Source: Pavlovales sp. CCMP2436
Taxonomy: Eukaryota; Haptophyta; Pavlovophyceae; Pavlovales
Length of the DNA: 13,653 bases
Direction: 5' to 3'
NCBI GenBank assembly: GCA_026770615.1
Contig: MU631316.1
Location: 673,147 to 686,799 of the forward strand
Shown piece by piece: positions 1-7,709 of this stretch. The position numbers and the translations under genes were made by a program. Positions within the stretch are counted from its first letter, which is position 1, and every line of letters starts with the position of its first letter. The notes beneath the pieces were generated by a model that was not told where the DNA came from, ran no database searches, and worked only from the letters and a program-made list of their open reading frames with translations.

Positions 1-1394
1 CCCCAATTGATTAGCCGTTACATGTTGGGAATCAGCGGGCCACAGGCGGTGGCAATTTGTATCGAATGTTCCTACCAGAACACAGCACTTGCGGTACGCG
101 CTCCCCCCCCTCTCACACACAAACACACACCCACCGCACACACACACACCTCCACCCTACCCGCAACCCTCCCCCCCCCATCTATATGATTTGCATCAAA
201 TGTTCATACCAGAACACAGCACTTGTCGTACGCACTCCCCCCCCCCGACCCTGCTTCTGCTCCTGCTCCTGCCTGCCCCATGGCCGTGGCCCTACACATG
301 AGCATCCCCAACCCCCCCTCTCCCCTCTCCCCCCCTAAGATCACTGTCGCCTTGTCGGTGTTTCAGGACGACGCTGACCCTGGCCCTGCCCTGCCTGCCC
401 CGTGACCCTTGACCCAACTCTGGAACTGGCCCTAGAGCTAACCCTAACTAAAACCCCTTCCCCCTCCCCTCCCTTTTCCCTTAGATCACCGTCGCCTTGT
501 CGGTGTTTAAGGACGACGCGGGCTACGCTGCCGGCATCCCGCTCATCTACGGCGTGATCGAGCCTCTGGTGATTGGACCGTTCTGCCTGCTCGCCTGGAA
601 GCTGGGGTGGACCTACGCGCCCAGAGAAGTAAGCCACCCCCCTCCCCTCCCAAGCACAGTGAATAACTTCCTCAATAAGCTGTTTCTAGCCTTAACCTAA
701 TGCTTCATTTACCCTCAAAATATCATATAATGACACGTCCGCCTGCTCGCCTAAAAGCTATGGTGCACCTACGCGCCCAGAGAAGTGCGATTGTTCCAAA
801 CAAGAAGTACCTTCTTTTTTTACATTTACATTTACACACCACCACACACACGCGCGCACACACTCCCGCGATATCGCTTTTATACATGCGTGGGTATTAA
901 AAGTCTTAACCTTCCCCCCCCTAATATTAATAAACAATAATAATAATACTTTATAATTAGGTCGGATTTTGGCAGTGGATCGGCGGCAACTACCAGCCTG
1001 GCTCAATCCTAACACCCCCCCCTCCCCCCCAATAATAATAAATAATACACCAAATTATAATTAGGTTGGCTTTTGGCAGTGGATCGGCGGCAACTACCAG
1101 CCCTCCGCCGACGACGAACCCGTGGTCGGAAATAACGCCCCGACTACTACAGCAGGCAGCGAGATCCAGCTAAACCAGCATGGCTACCGGCAGACGCACG
1201 ATTCAAATTTGGCGCCAACCAGCGGGCGGGACTCGGAGGTCGCAGCCAACGGGCGCGCCCCCGCATCCGCCCCGTACGCCAACCTTTCGGTGCCCGGGTC
1301 CCCTGTTCGCAAAGCTCCCCGCTTCCCGAGCCGGAGCCCGAGCAAATCGCCAACTGTTAGTGCTACGCGCACAAACAGCAAAGTCATGCACTGA
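1..1394 (+). CDS. SLC10-type (bile acid:sodium symporter family) transporter, 3' part in three exons, 5' end outside window
   Basis: Three exons join in phase 0: 1-93, 485-628 and 1065-1394 (stop TGA 1392-1394). Introns run 94-484 (donor GTACGC) and 629-1064 (donor GTAAGC, acceptor TTAG). Exon 1 reads IECSYQNTALA, which resembles the conserved E-G-x-QN-x-x-LA segment of SLC10 proteins. Exon 2 continues ITVALSVF, then IPLIYGVIEPLVIG and AWKLGWTYAP, matching the last transmembrane region of SLC10 transporters (F/I-P-L-I-Y followed by a helix). Exon 3 is a roughly 100-residue Ser/Pro/Arg-rich tail, probably cytosolic. The family moves organic anions with sodium across membranes; the substrate here is unknown. 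Only 188 residues are visible. Family assignment is from remembered motifs, without a search; a related fold such as ACR3 is the main alternative. Confidence 0.6.
55..244 (+). repeat. Exon 1 end and its decayed copy inside intron 1
   Basis: Positions 55-110, covering the end of exon 1, the GTACGC donor and the start of the C-run, are repeated at 189-244 with a constant 134-bp offset and about seven mismatches by eye. The second copy lies wholly inside intron 1. Its exon part still reads CSYQNTAL, but the last codon before the GTACGC is altered (GCG to GTC). Confidence 0.85.
340..522 (+). repeat. Exon 2 start preceded by its decayed copy inside intron 1
   Basis: The true exon 2 start at 485-522 has a copy at 340-377, also preceded by a pyrimidine tract and AG (338-339). 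The copy reads ITVALSVFQDDAD and then runs into non-matching sequence and a stop at 403-405, so using it as the acceptor would truncate the transporter. The offset is 145 bp. Confidence 0.85.
585..786 (+). repeat. Exon 2 end and its decayed copy inside intron 2
   Basis: The 46 bases 585-630, containing the end of exon 2 and the GT donor, recur at 741-786 with about five mismatches. In the copy the donor context has changed from GTAAGC to GTGCGA. The offset is 156 bp. Confidence 0.85.
951..1102 (+). repeat. Exon 3 start preceded by its copy inside intron 2
   Basis: Positions 951-998 (AT-rich intron end, TTAG acceptor and first exon 3 codons) are repeated at 1055-1102 with only about two mismatches and a 104-bp offset. 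Similarity extends upstream into the C-run and AAT repeats. This is the least diverged of the four exon-edge copies. Confidence 0.85.
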
Positions 1395-1840
1395 GCTCGC
1401 AGTCTCTCTTTCACTCGCGCACGCGCGCGCGCTCAGCGCTTACAGCTTGTGAGTCGTGACGCTCTGATACGCGGCGAAGCGGCCGAGTAGTCGTCTCGCG
1501 GTGGGTCTGGACAGTGTTAGTGACCACGATAGCTTGCTGATGTTTAAAATGAGCTCTTTAAGATTTTATTTTATCGAACCAGTTACATTACTGTGTAATT
1601 TGTATCAAATTAGTGTTCACTGAACGTATCACGCGCGTTCAACGTGACGGGTATGAGACTGATCCGAGCGTCCCTCTGATGTACCCCGGACGCAGCGTCT
1701 AGGCCCGATATTATGACCCAAGAGGTCAAAGCTGCATGCAGACATAAGAGTAGAAAAAACACGTAAGCAGGCAGGCGCGTTGGGGGACGGGGAGCACGCG
1801 TGAGAGCCGAGAGGAAAAACCGATCGAGAGTGCAGAGAGG
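1395..1840. other. Intergenic region between the convergent transporter and H2A genes
   Basis: This should hold the 3' untranslated regions of two genes that face each other. Short CG-rich alternating tracts occur near 1420-1435. I see no convincing coding sequence, RNA gene or mobile element. Confidence 0.5.
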
Positions 1841-1856
1841 GGTGTAGATATACACC
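1841..1856 (-). promoter_or_regulatory. Histone-type 3' stem-loop downstream of H2A
   Basis: On the minus strand this reads GGTGTATATCTACACC: a perfect 6-bp stem GGTGTA/TACACC closing a 4-nt loop TATC. Length, stem size, the GG...CC ends and the loop (fits U-H-U-N) match the histone mRNA stem-loop, whose usual form is GGCTCTTTTCAGAGCC, but several stem pairs differ. The same 16 bases, with one matching base before and three after, recur downstream of the H2A.X gene. It lies 165 nt after the H2A stop codon, rather far for a processing stem-loop unless a 3' UTR intron is removed. Confidence 0.7.
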
Positions 1857-2021
1857 GTTTGATTTTTTGGAGGGCGCGCTGGCGCACCCCGGGCTTCACA
1901 ATGATGCCGCGTGCAGGTGGCCAGGGCAGCGAGGCGGGCGGCAAAGAGCAGGGCTCACCCAACGCACGCCTCTCGCCCAGGGTCTTGGTCCGCCTTGCGG
2001 CATGCGAGTCCGATGAGATAC

Positions 2022-2414
2022 TTACTCGGCCTTCTTGCCCTTCTTGGGGAGGAGGACCGAGTGGATGTTCGGGAGCACGCCGCCCTGGGCGACAGTAACG
2101 CCGGAGAGGAGCTTGTTGAGCTCCTCGTCGTTGCGAACGGCGAGGGTCACGTGCCGGGGAATGATGCGGCTCTTCTTGTTGTCACGCGCGGCGTTGCCGG
2201 CGAGCTCGAGCACCTCAGCGGCGAGGTACTCGAGGACGGCCGCCATGTAGACGGGGGCGCCAGCGCCGATGCGTTCCGAGTAGCGGCCGAGCTTGAGGTG
2301 GCGGTGGACGCGGCCAACCGGAAACTGCAGGCCAGCCTTGGCCGAGCGTGAGGTCGACTTCTTCTTCGTGCCGCCACGGCCACCAGCAGCAGGGGTAACG
2401 TTCTTGCCAGCCAT
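2022..2414 (-). CDS. H2A: Canonical histone H2A, intronless
   Basis: The 130-residue product begins [12 protein letters not shown] and ends [10 protein letters not shown]. It carries the full H2A histone fold: [54 protein letters not shown] and [14 protein letters not shown]. The acidic-patch residues EYLAAE and NDEELNKLL are present, so it should dimerise with H2B in nucleosomes in the nucleus. It lacks the C-terminal SQ(E/D)-hydrophobic motif of H2A.X and the diagnostic H2A.Z sequences, so it is a canonical, probably replication-dependent type. The ATG at 2412-2414 is the first that gives a histone N-terminus; upstream codons in frame are Arg/Pro-rich and not histone-like. The stop codon overlaps a perfect donor-like GTAAGT. 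Confidence 0.96.
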   Translation of the reverse strand: MAGKNVTPAAGGRGGTKKKSTSRSAKAGLQFPVGRVHRHLKLGRYSERIGAGAPVYMAAVLEYLAAEVLELAGNAARDNKKSRIIPRHVTLAVRNDEELNKLLSGVTVAQGGVLPNIHSVLLPKKGKKAE

Positions 2415-2640
2415 GATGAGAGTTGACTGCGGGCAGGGGAATGTTTGGGGAGCCGGAAGGTGAGATGGTGTGCTCGAGCGCGCGACGTGACCCGGCGAGC
2501 GCGCGCGCGTCGGGGGGGGGTAAGTTGCGTGCGGCGCGTGCGGTGGTGGTGCGCGCGTTGGTGAGAGCAAGCCTCGAGGGCGGGCGCGGCTCGCCTTCGA
2601 GCGCGCGGGTTCGGAGGCGGGCAGCGAGGGACGCACTTGA
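2415..2640 (-). promoter_or_regulatory. Upstream region of H2A
   Basis: This GC-rich stretch, with alternating GC tracts near 2495-2545, must contain the H2A 5' leader and promoter. No TATA box is obvious. No transcription start can be placed from the sequence. Confidence 0.4.
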
Positions 2641-2789
2641 GTGAGGAGAAAGTTGAAAGCCGTTGGCGCTGTTCTCTTTAATCGAGGGCTTCCTGTTTGC
2701 TGTTTAAGGTTACATAGAGATCCGAAACGCTGTTTTTAAATTGCTGCTTGTTTTTCCGAAATGTGCTGTCGCAAATTCAGGCCGAATGC

Positions 2790-2873
2790 TGCGACTTGGG
2801 GGGCGGCGACTTGGACTGACTTAGGGGGCGGCGACGAGGGCGACTTGGGCGACTAGGGCGACTTGCGGGGGCC
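2790..2873 (+). repeat. Short GGCGACTTG-type tandem repeats
   Basis: The words GCGACTTGG, GGCGACGAGG, GGCGACTTGG, GGCGACTAGG and GGCGACTTGC follow one another irregularly with runs of four to six G. The run could form G-quadruplexes. No coding role is visible. Confidence 0.7.
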
Positions 2874-3260
2874 GAGCGCCTCTTCCTACAGGAGTGCTGA
2901 TGTATCACATCCACGGACAAAACTATGTACACAGCCCGGCCGACTGAAACGAGCTATCGCAGTGGGACGTTCTGGCCGGGAATGCTGCGCGACTTTTTTC
3001 TCCATCCACGTGCCCTCAGGAGGCCATCCGCTGGCGCTCCCGGGGGGGGCCTACCCGGGGGGTGGTTTTTTCCACCCAGGTGTCCATGCATAACCGCTGC
3101 ATACTCCCCCGGACATAAACGTACGTCTCATTAGGCGCACACTACATACGGAGACCTTCCCGGCGTCCCCGCCGGCTGAAAAGCTAGAGCTCAGTCGCCT
3201 GGGACGTGGGGCGCATTTGGCTAGCTGACAAGCACCCGCTAATAATAATAAATGAGTCAC
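2874..3260. other. Intergenic stretch without recognised gene
   Basis: GC-rich sequence with runs of C and G near 3040-3075. The reading frames through it have no family resemblance and overlap on both strands. I see no RNA gene or clear element boundary. Confidence 0.45.
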
Positions 3261-3275
3261 GGAAATAAATAAATA

Positions 3276-3281
3276 TTTATT
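3276..3281 (-). terminator. Possible polyadenylation signal AATAAA (minus strand)
   Basis: AATAAA on the minus strand lies 20 bp beyond the TGA of the minus-strand coiled-coil ORF. It sits in a small AT palindrome. The position suits a cleavage and polyadenylation signal for that ORF, but single AATAAA hits occur by chance. Confidence 0.35.
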
Positions 3282-3301
3282 GCTTGCGACCCCCTGTCAT
3301 G

Positions 3302-3873
3302 TCACTCACTGTCAAAGCGCGCCTGCATCCGCTGCTCTTGCTCGTGCATCTGCAGCGCAAAGAGGCGGCGCTGCTCTGTTCCAGCCTCCTCGATGTCAAT
3401 CCTCAACTGCTGAGCCTGCTAGGCGATCGCCTGCAGCGCCGCCTCTATGAGCGACCGCCAGTCCTCGAACGCGCTGCCGCCCGCGTTGCCGGCCGTGCGC
3501 TCGGCGCTGCCACCCGCTCCCTCGCCTGCGCCGCCGGCCGCGGGCTCGTGCTCGATGAGCGCACTGCCACCCGCTCCCTCGCCTCCGCCGCCGGCCGCGG
3601 GCTCGCGCTCGATGAGCGCGCTGCCACCTGCTCCCTCGCCTGCGCCACCGGCCGCGCGCTCGGAGCTGTCGCCCGCTCCCTTGCCTGCGCCGCCGGCCGT
3701 GCGCTCGGCGCTGCCACCCGCGCTGATCGCTCCAACGTTGTCATTGAGACGTGGTCGAACCACCTAGCTTCACCCCGGCCATATGAAATAGAGTCACTCA
3801 CTCGCTTTCCTTTTACGTTTGCATTCGCTAAAGTCCTTCCGAACTGCGTGTGTCGCTCAACTGCGTCTGTCAT
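3302..3873 (-). pseudogene. Gly/Ala-rich repeat protein with C-terminal coiled coil, interrupted
   Basis: The minus-strand frame at 3763-3302 encodes repeats of a unit like AGGAGEGAGGSALIEREP, then EDWRSLIEAALQAIA, an in-frame TAG (3419-3421), then a Glu/Gln/Arg-rich helix (LRIDIEEAGTEQRRLFALQ and onward) ending at TGA 3302-3304. CAG to TAG is the simplest origin of the inner stop, because Gln codons surround it. Upstream, an ATG at 3873 opens another frame (MTDAVERHTQFGRTLANAN) that could be the true N-terminus joined by a frameshift or an intron; a GAAGCTAG acceptor-like site lies near 3770. The coiled-coil tail resembles those of plant and algal transposon-borne Myb/SANT-like proteins, but no DNA-binding domain is visible. 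Host or viral origin is unresolved. Confidence 0.45.
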
Positions 3874-3936
3874 TTCTCTTAACTATGAGAGTCGTATAGG
3901 TACAGTTTCTTTTTGTTGGTTCTTCTTTTGGATTCC

Positions 3937-3954
3937 TTTTTTTTTTTTTTTTTT
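3937..3954 (-). other. Poly(A) run just after the major capsid stop codon
   Basis: Eighteen A residues on the minus strand begin 10 nt after the MCP stop codon. It may be an encoded poly(A)-like 3' end or part of a promoter for the next minus-strand ORF. It may also be chance expansion. Confidence 0.4.
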
Positions 3955-3964
3955 GAGTGGTCTA

Positions 3965-5392
3965 TCAAGCGTCGAAACTGATGGATCCGTTTGCAAACGC
4001 GAGCACCTTCTCGTAGTGAACAAATGCATCAATTCGAAGCGCGGAAGTTTGAGTACCGAGGTTCATCTCCAGAATGATCGTGGAGTCCACCAGCAAGCCA
4101 TCACCGATCGCTTCCGTCATTGGGACGGATTGCAGGGATACGCGGTTCCGATGTAATCTGCTGCGCTCACACACGTGCGAGCGTTGCTCTCGCTTAACTG
4201 GACCCCGAGCGCCCGCGAAAGCTCCATTCTTGATTCAGCCCCCGCGTTGACAAATGTTCTAGGTATGATAGTAGCACCATTTTCAGCCGGTAGGAGACGT
4301 TTCCCACCACGTCCCCGCCCGTGAAACGATCGACATTGAAGACCCCCAGTGCGCCAAGATTTGAAGTTTTGCGAATTGCGATGCAAATCGCGGTTGCAAC
4401 TTTTGCCCTGACCGCGATGGGCATACTCACATAGTTGGAACCGATGGCCACGCTGGTAGAAGTCTGCGTGAAATCTACGCAGGGTACAGGCACCACACCA
4501 CTTAAATTCTCAACCATACGTCGCTCGATGCTTGGATCAATACGCACGTATGAGACCCAAATCCGTGTATTGTCTAGAACGATTGATCCCGCTGGAGTCG
4601 CGGACCATTTCCCGTAATTTAGAACGTCAGTCAATTTGATCACGATACGAATATTTTCCCTGGCCTGGCTCAGGGGCCATGCCCGCATAGCAAGCGACCC
4701 GAGAATCGTGATTAGGGGCAAGCACACAGTCAACGACGCGCCTGGAGCAATCGTAGCCCCTAGACGTGAGTACAAGGGATCGCGGGCAATAAGAACGGCG
4801 GGTTTTGAGGCTGAGACTGAGTTCTTTAGCAAATTACTTACAAACAATGGTTAAATGTTGGTTAAAATTACAATTGAAGGGCTAAAAAACGAGGCTCAGT
4901 TTCTTAACACGACGGTTTCTTATTGCCCGCGATCCGCTGTAGTATTTGTCTGCGAAATTTGCCGGAGTTGCAGCGGCCGTCGGTAAATAATCTGCAACCC
5001 CACGCATGGTCCCCGACGTTTTATAGTCGTCACATCCACAGCTGAAATCGGTGAGAATTGCTGCAGAAGATTGTACTCCGAAATAGAACTCAGCTGCTTA
5101 CTTCCGTGGAAGATATCGATTTGAGACAGGATACACGCAGCACTCTTGTCGAGCTGAACAGTCTGTGCTGTACCGTTAACGACTCGAAACGCAAGGGCCG
5201 TCTGGGACGGGTCTAGCATCTGACCCGGTGTGCCGCAAGGTAGCTCAAACGTCATTTGCGTGCTTGGGGCAAACGTAGCCCCGTTGGTTGGAGAAATATA
5301 CGATCTGATACATTTCGACTTTACTTCGGGCGGCCTTGGAAAAAATCGTAAAACTCCCGAATTACGGGAGCGTATAGGTGATTCTCATTCAT
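3965..5392 (-). pseudogene. Double-jelly-roll major capsid protein of a Polinton-like virus, broken
   Basis: Capsid-like sequence runs from an ATG at 5390-5392 to TGA at 3965-3967, spread over all three frames. Pieces in order: a short N-terminus ending in TAA near 5321; ISPTNGATFAP and FELPCGTPGQMLDPSQTALAF with IFHGSKQLSSISEYNLL (about 5330-5085); LTDFSCGCDDYKTSG (about 5070-4890); PLITILGSLAMRAWPLS and IRIVIKLTDVLNYGKW (about 4800-4610); ATIIPRTFVNAGAESRMEL (about 4290-4235); and a C-terminus containing LRIDAFVHYEKVLAFANG (about 4060-3975). The SPTNG/LDP/HGS/YN series, then a P-L-x-x-x-L-G segment opening the second jelly roll, and the terminal D-x-F-V-x-Y-x-K-V-L are typical of Polinton/adintovirus-type capsids. 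The order is that of one protein of about 430 residues, with at least four frameshifts and an inserted inverted repeat. It would have formed the hexameric capsomers. Identification is by remembered pattern, without a search. Confidence 0.8.
4777..4935. repeat. Inverted-repeat insertion inside the major capsid gene
   Basis: Perfect 19-bp arms GGATCGCGGGCAATAAGAA (4777-4795) and its reverse complement (4917-4935) bracket about 120 bp of AT-richer sequence. The inner part is also weakly self-complementary (TTCTTTAGC against TTTTTTAGC, CTGAG on both arms). No frame crosses it intact: one frame ends in a TAG around 4884 and the downstream capsid frame restarts within it. It may be a small foldback/MITE-like insertion or a local inverted duplication. 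No clear target-site duplication is visible. Confidence 0.65.
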
Positions 5393-5452
5393 AACTCCTG
5401 CGGTATTTGTACTTAAGGTTTTTTTTTGGTTCGTTTTTTTCTCTTTTTTAAA
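5393..5452 (-). promoter_or_regulatory. A-rich spacer before the major capsid gene
   Basis: On the minus strand the 60 bp between the small glycine-rich ORF and the capsid ATG contain several A-runs and then GCAGGAGTTATG at the start. The spacer is short and strongly AT-biased compared with host sequence. It fits a compact viral promoter, but no specific box can be named. Confidence 0.35.
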
Positions 5453-5767
5453 CTATTTTTTCTCGAATTTACTGGTGGGCATTTTTCCTGCAGCCCTTGT
5501 TTTGCTTGCGATGGATCCAACCAGACCAAGCGTGTTCAAAACGGACGAACCTGTCCCCACAAGCCCCTGGACATTTGGAATGTTTTTGAGAACGGGGATG
5601 GCCTCTGCGAGTTTTAGGGCCTGGTGGCCGATATCGGCAATTTGCTTTGCGGCATTTCCAGCGCCTTGGAGAAGAGTGCTTGTGAAATGTACAATATTAT
5701 TTAGTCCCGAACCGGCCGTACGCCCTGTATGCCTTGCACCCTGCGACAGACGACTGAGGCATCCCAT
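5453..5767 (-). CDS. Small glycine-rich hydrophobic virion-type protein (104 aa), intact
   Basis: This frame is open from ATG 5765-5767 to TAG 5453-5455. It begins MGCLSRLSQGARHTG, has an amphipathic stretch AAKQIADIGHQALKLAEAIPVL and a Gly/Ser/Leu-rich hydrophobic segment (LVGTGSSVLNTLGLVGSIAS), and ends in a basic tail KFEKK. It lies between the penton-like and major capsid genes on the same strand, 42 bp after the penton stop. In adenoviruses and adintoviruses, small membrane-active or core proteins (pVI, pX) sit near the capsid genes, so a structural or membrane-active role is a reasonable inference, without direct homology. It is the only virion-strand gene here without a break, though short ORFs survive longer by chance. 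Confidence 0.6.
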   Translation of the reverse strand: MGCLSRLSQGARHTGRTAGSGLNNIVHFTSTLLQGAGNAAKQIADIGHQALKLAEAIPVLKNIPNVQGLVGTGSSVLNTLGLVGSIASKTRAAGKMPTSKFEKK

Positions 5768-5809
5768 TAGAAAACTAGATGTAACATTGCGAGATATATT
5801 TTTTCGGGG

Positions 5810-6590
5810 CTAGACAATGAAGACCGATAGCGTGCATGTACACTCCAATCCGTTAGTATCATAGGTATCGCCATTGTCGGTCACAAGCTGGAGCCTCAAT
5901 GTCGAAATGCTCTTTCGTGACGTTTCGAGAAACATAGAAAAAGGGGACAAATAAGTCTGTGTTGAGCCCCACAAAATGCTTGTGGGTATCGCCCAAAAGT
6001 GTTCAAACTCGTTCCGTTACCGAGCGAGTCGGTGGTGTTTAGATCGAGCTGCGGTGCGAGAACTCTAATTCATCGAGGTCCCCCGATATCGAAATTGCAT
6101 GGCAGAAAATTTGCGGTTGTCGATGTTAGAATCGGAGAGATGCTGCCCATTCCATTTAGCTGGTCCATTGTTGAGCTCCACGGAAATATTGTGGTTGTGT
6201 TAGTTGAGCTCGAATTTACTATTTTTGCTTGAAATCACCCGCTGTGTACATATGACACCGTTACAGTTCGAAGAGGGAACGCAGCGAGCCAGCCAGCGTT
6301 GAAGGCCGTTACGAATGCCGAAATATTAGAGTAGTAACCTTGTGCCATTGTGAATGTAGAGAGTGCACCAGAAATATTGGTGTCCGTGAAACGAAGAATG
6401 TTGTCGGATGCATTATGGTGAGATGTGCGATTGGTATTGCGGCGGATGTCAACTAAATCAAGATCTTCTCGTCTTGCGCGCAATTGATAGGAATACCAAG
6501 GTCCCAGTCGCAACAGTCGCGTCGGTACTCACCCAGCGGGAAATTGTCAGCTGACTGAGACGTTAGATATATGAATTGCTTCATGCTCAT
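5810..6590 (-). pseudogene. Penton-like minor capsid protein, broken by frameshifts and a stop
   Basis: From ATG 6588-6590 the frame reads MKQFIYLTSQSADNFP, matching the start of Polinton/adintovirus penton proteins (a short F-Y-L-x-S...FP-x-N opening). It then loses frame near 6540. A second frame carries DIRRNTNRTSHHNASDNI and GYYSNISAFVTAFNAGW (6513-6235). A third holds MDQLNGMGSISPILTS and NFDIGGP before an in-frame TGA near 6081. The last piece, RLQLVTDNGDTYDTNG to TLSVFIV, ends at TAG 5810-5812 and resembles the usual penton C-terminus (L-x-D-x-x-G...NG...L). The ancestral length would be about 260 codons, suitable for a single-jelly-roll pentameric vertex protein. Homology is inferred by eye. 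Confidence 0.72.
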
Positions 6591-6632
6591 CGTGTGAATG
6601 TTATCGAATTTTTTTTCTATGTTATACACATC
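6591..6632. promoter_or_regulatory. Divergent promoter between the two viral gene blocks
   Basis: Only 42 bp separate the penton ATG (minus strand) from the ATG at 6633 (plus strand). The stretch contains a TTTTTTTT run and TATGTTATACAC. It must hold, or once held, start signals for both blocks. No conserved late-promoter motif could be verified. Confidence 0.45.
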
Positions 6633-6977
6633 ATGGATACAGCAGAGACGAACGATCCTGTCTCAAACGGAGAGCTAGCCAGTCTCACCTCTACAGTCGT
6701 CGATCAGGGGTCGCAAACGGCCAAACGGAAGGCATCTCCAGATCAGATTATCGCGCTTGCCGCCGCACGCGACCGTTATAATGCCGGAAGAACACACCTA
6801 AAAATGGAGAAACTAAGACTGAGATTATTAGGTTATGGGGTCCCGAGGATTCCATTGTCGCTAAATACCCCAACGCCTCCTACCCCTCCTCCTCCTCCTC
6901 CTCTTGCTCATATTACCTCACCGACCTCGATGGATCCACCCACTGCTAGAAGGCAAATAAATATCCAATACTGTTAA
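6633..6977 (+). CDS. Unrecognised 114-aa basic, proline-rich protein of the viral element
   Basis: The open frame begins MDTAETNDPVSNGELAS and ends ARRQINIQYC at TAA 6975-6977. The middle (KRKASPDQIIALAAARDRYNAG, KMEKLRLRLLGYG) is probably helical and basic, and is followed by a proline run encoded by a CCT repeat and a Ser/Thr/Pro tail. The ATG at 6633 is preferred to one at 6576 because the latter lies in the divergent penton start region. It precedes the ATPase by only 6 bp, so the two look co-transcribed. No family is recognised. It has no visible break. Confidence 0.6.
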   Translation: MDTAETNDPVSNGELASLTSTVVDQGSQTAKRKASPDQIIALAAARDRYNAGRTHLKMEKLRLRLLGYGVPRIPLSLNTPTPPTPPPPPPLAHITSPTSMDPPTARRQINIQYC

Positions 6978-6983
6978 ACCACG

Positions 6984-7709
6984 ATGAGTCCTCCAACTGT
7001 CACAGGGGAAGTCAACGAAATCGTGATTCATACGCCTACGTTTCTGTGCGATACACTTTACAATAACGTCCCGCACCCGCTCCCGAAAAAGCAGAGCTTC
7101 ATTGCCTTTATTAGTCCACCCCGAAGCGGTAAAAGCAGCCTGAGTACCGCCCTTTTATGTCAAGCAGATCCACCTATTTTAATCAGTCAATTCAATCGCG
7201 TTTTTTTGCTGGCCTCGCAGTGTTCATTAGAATCCATGAAAGACAATCCGTTAAAGGACCACCACTCCATCGATTACGAATTCAGCAGCGGAATCCTCGA
7301 CGAGACCATTGCATGCTGCGTCGTAAATGCCAAAGCCAACAAGGAACCACTGCTCCTGATCGACGATTTTATGACCCCGCTAAAGGATTAAACGCTGCAA
7401 ACCAAATTTCAGCGGAGAATTGCAAACAGGAGGCATCTCAAACTTTCCGTGTGGACGATCTCGCAGACATACAACGCCATTCCGCTAATTACCAGAAAAA
7501 TGCTTTCACACGTTGCGCTTTTCAAATCGGCGAATTTGAAGGAGATCGAGAGTGTACTGTCCGAACTTATCCCAAGATCTCGTGAAGAATTTGATGCGCT
7601 GTACCGTCATGTATTTAAACCGGGTGGTGACCCCCACACATTCATGTGGATCGACACAGCCTCAGGTGAAATTTATAACAAGTTTTCACGACTATCGGTG
7701 GTGAATTAA
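6984..7709 (+). pseudogene. A32-like genome-packaging ATPase with one in-frame stop
   Basis: The frame is continuous in register from ATG 6984 to TAA 7707-7709, about 241 codons, except for a TAA at 7389-7391. Walker A is SPPRSGKSS at residues 44-52, and Walker B is PLLLIDDFM at about 122-130. After the stop come RIANRRHLKLSVWTISQTYN and PLITRKMLSHVALFKSANL, typical of the C-terminal half of HerA/FtsK-type viral packaging ATPases (N-x-RH, S-Q sensor, R-x-x...F). This protein powers DNA loading into the capsid. The stop lies just after Walker B, so a truncated product would lack the sensor region. The size and single domain fit PLV/adintovirus/virophage ATPases. Confidence 0.82.

Noticed and set aside
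1911..2351. Plus-strand frame across H2A
   Set aside because: It is the antisense shadow of the histone gene.
2022..2414. H2A.Z identity for the first histone
   Set aside because: The L1 loop and C-terminal region match canonical H2A and lack the H2A.Z-specific sequences.
3284..4156. Long plus-strand open frame of 290 codons
   Set aside because: It runs antisense to the repeat-rich coiled-coil ORF and into the capsid C-terminus; the composition follows the GC repeats and there is no family resemblance.
3965..5392. Programmed frameshifting in the capsid gene
   Set aside because: At least four shifts plus an insertion, without a shared slippery motif, indicate decay.
7389..7391. TAA as a reassigned sense codon in the ATPase
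   Set aside because: TAA ends both histone genes cleanly, and the other viral genes are broken by frameshifts, so ordinary inactivation is more likely.
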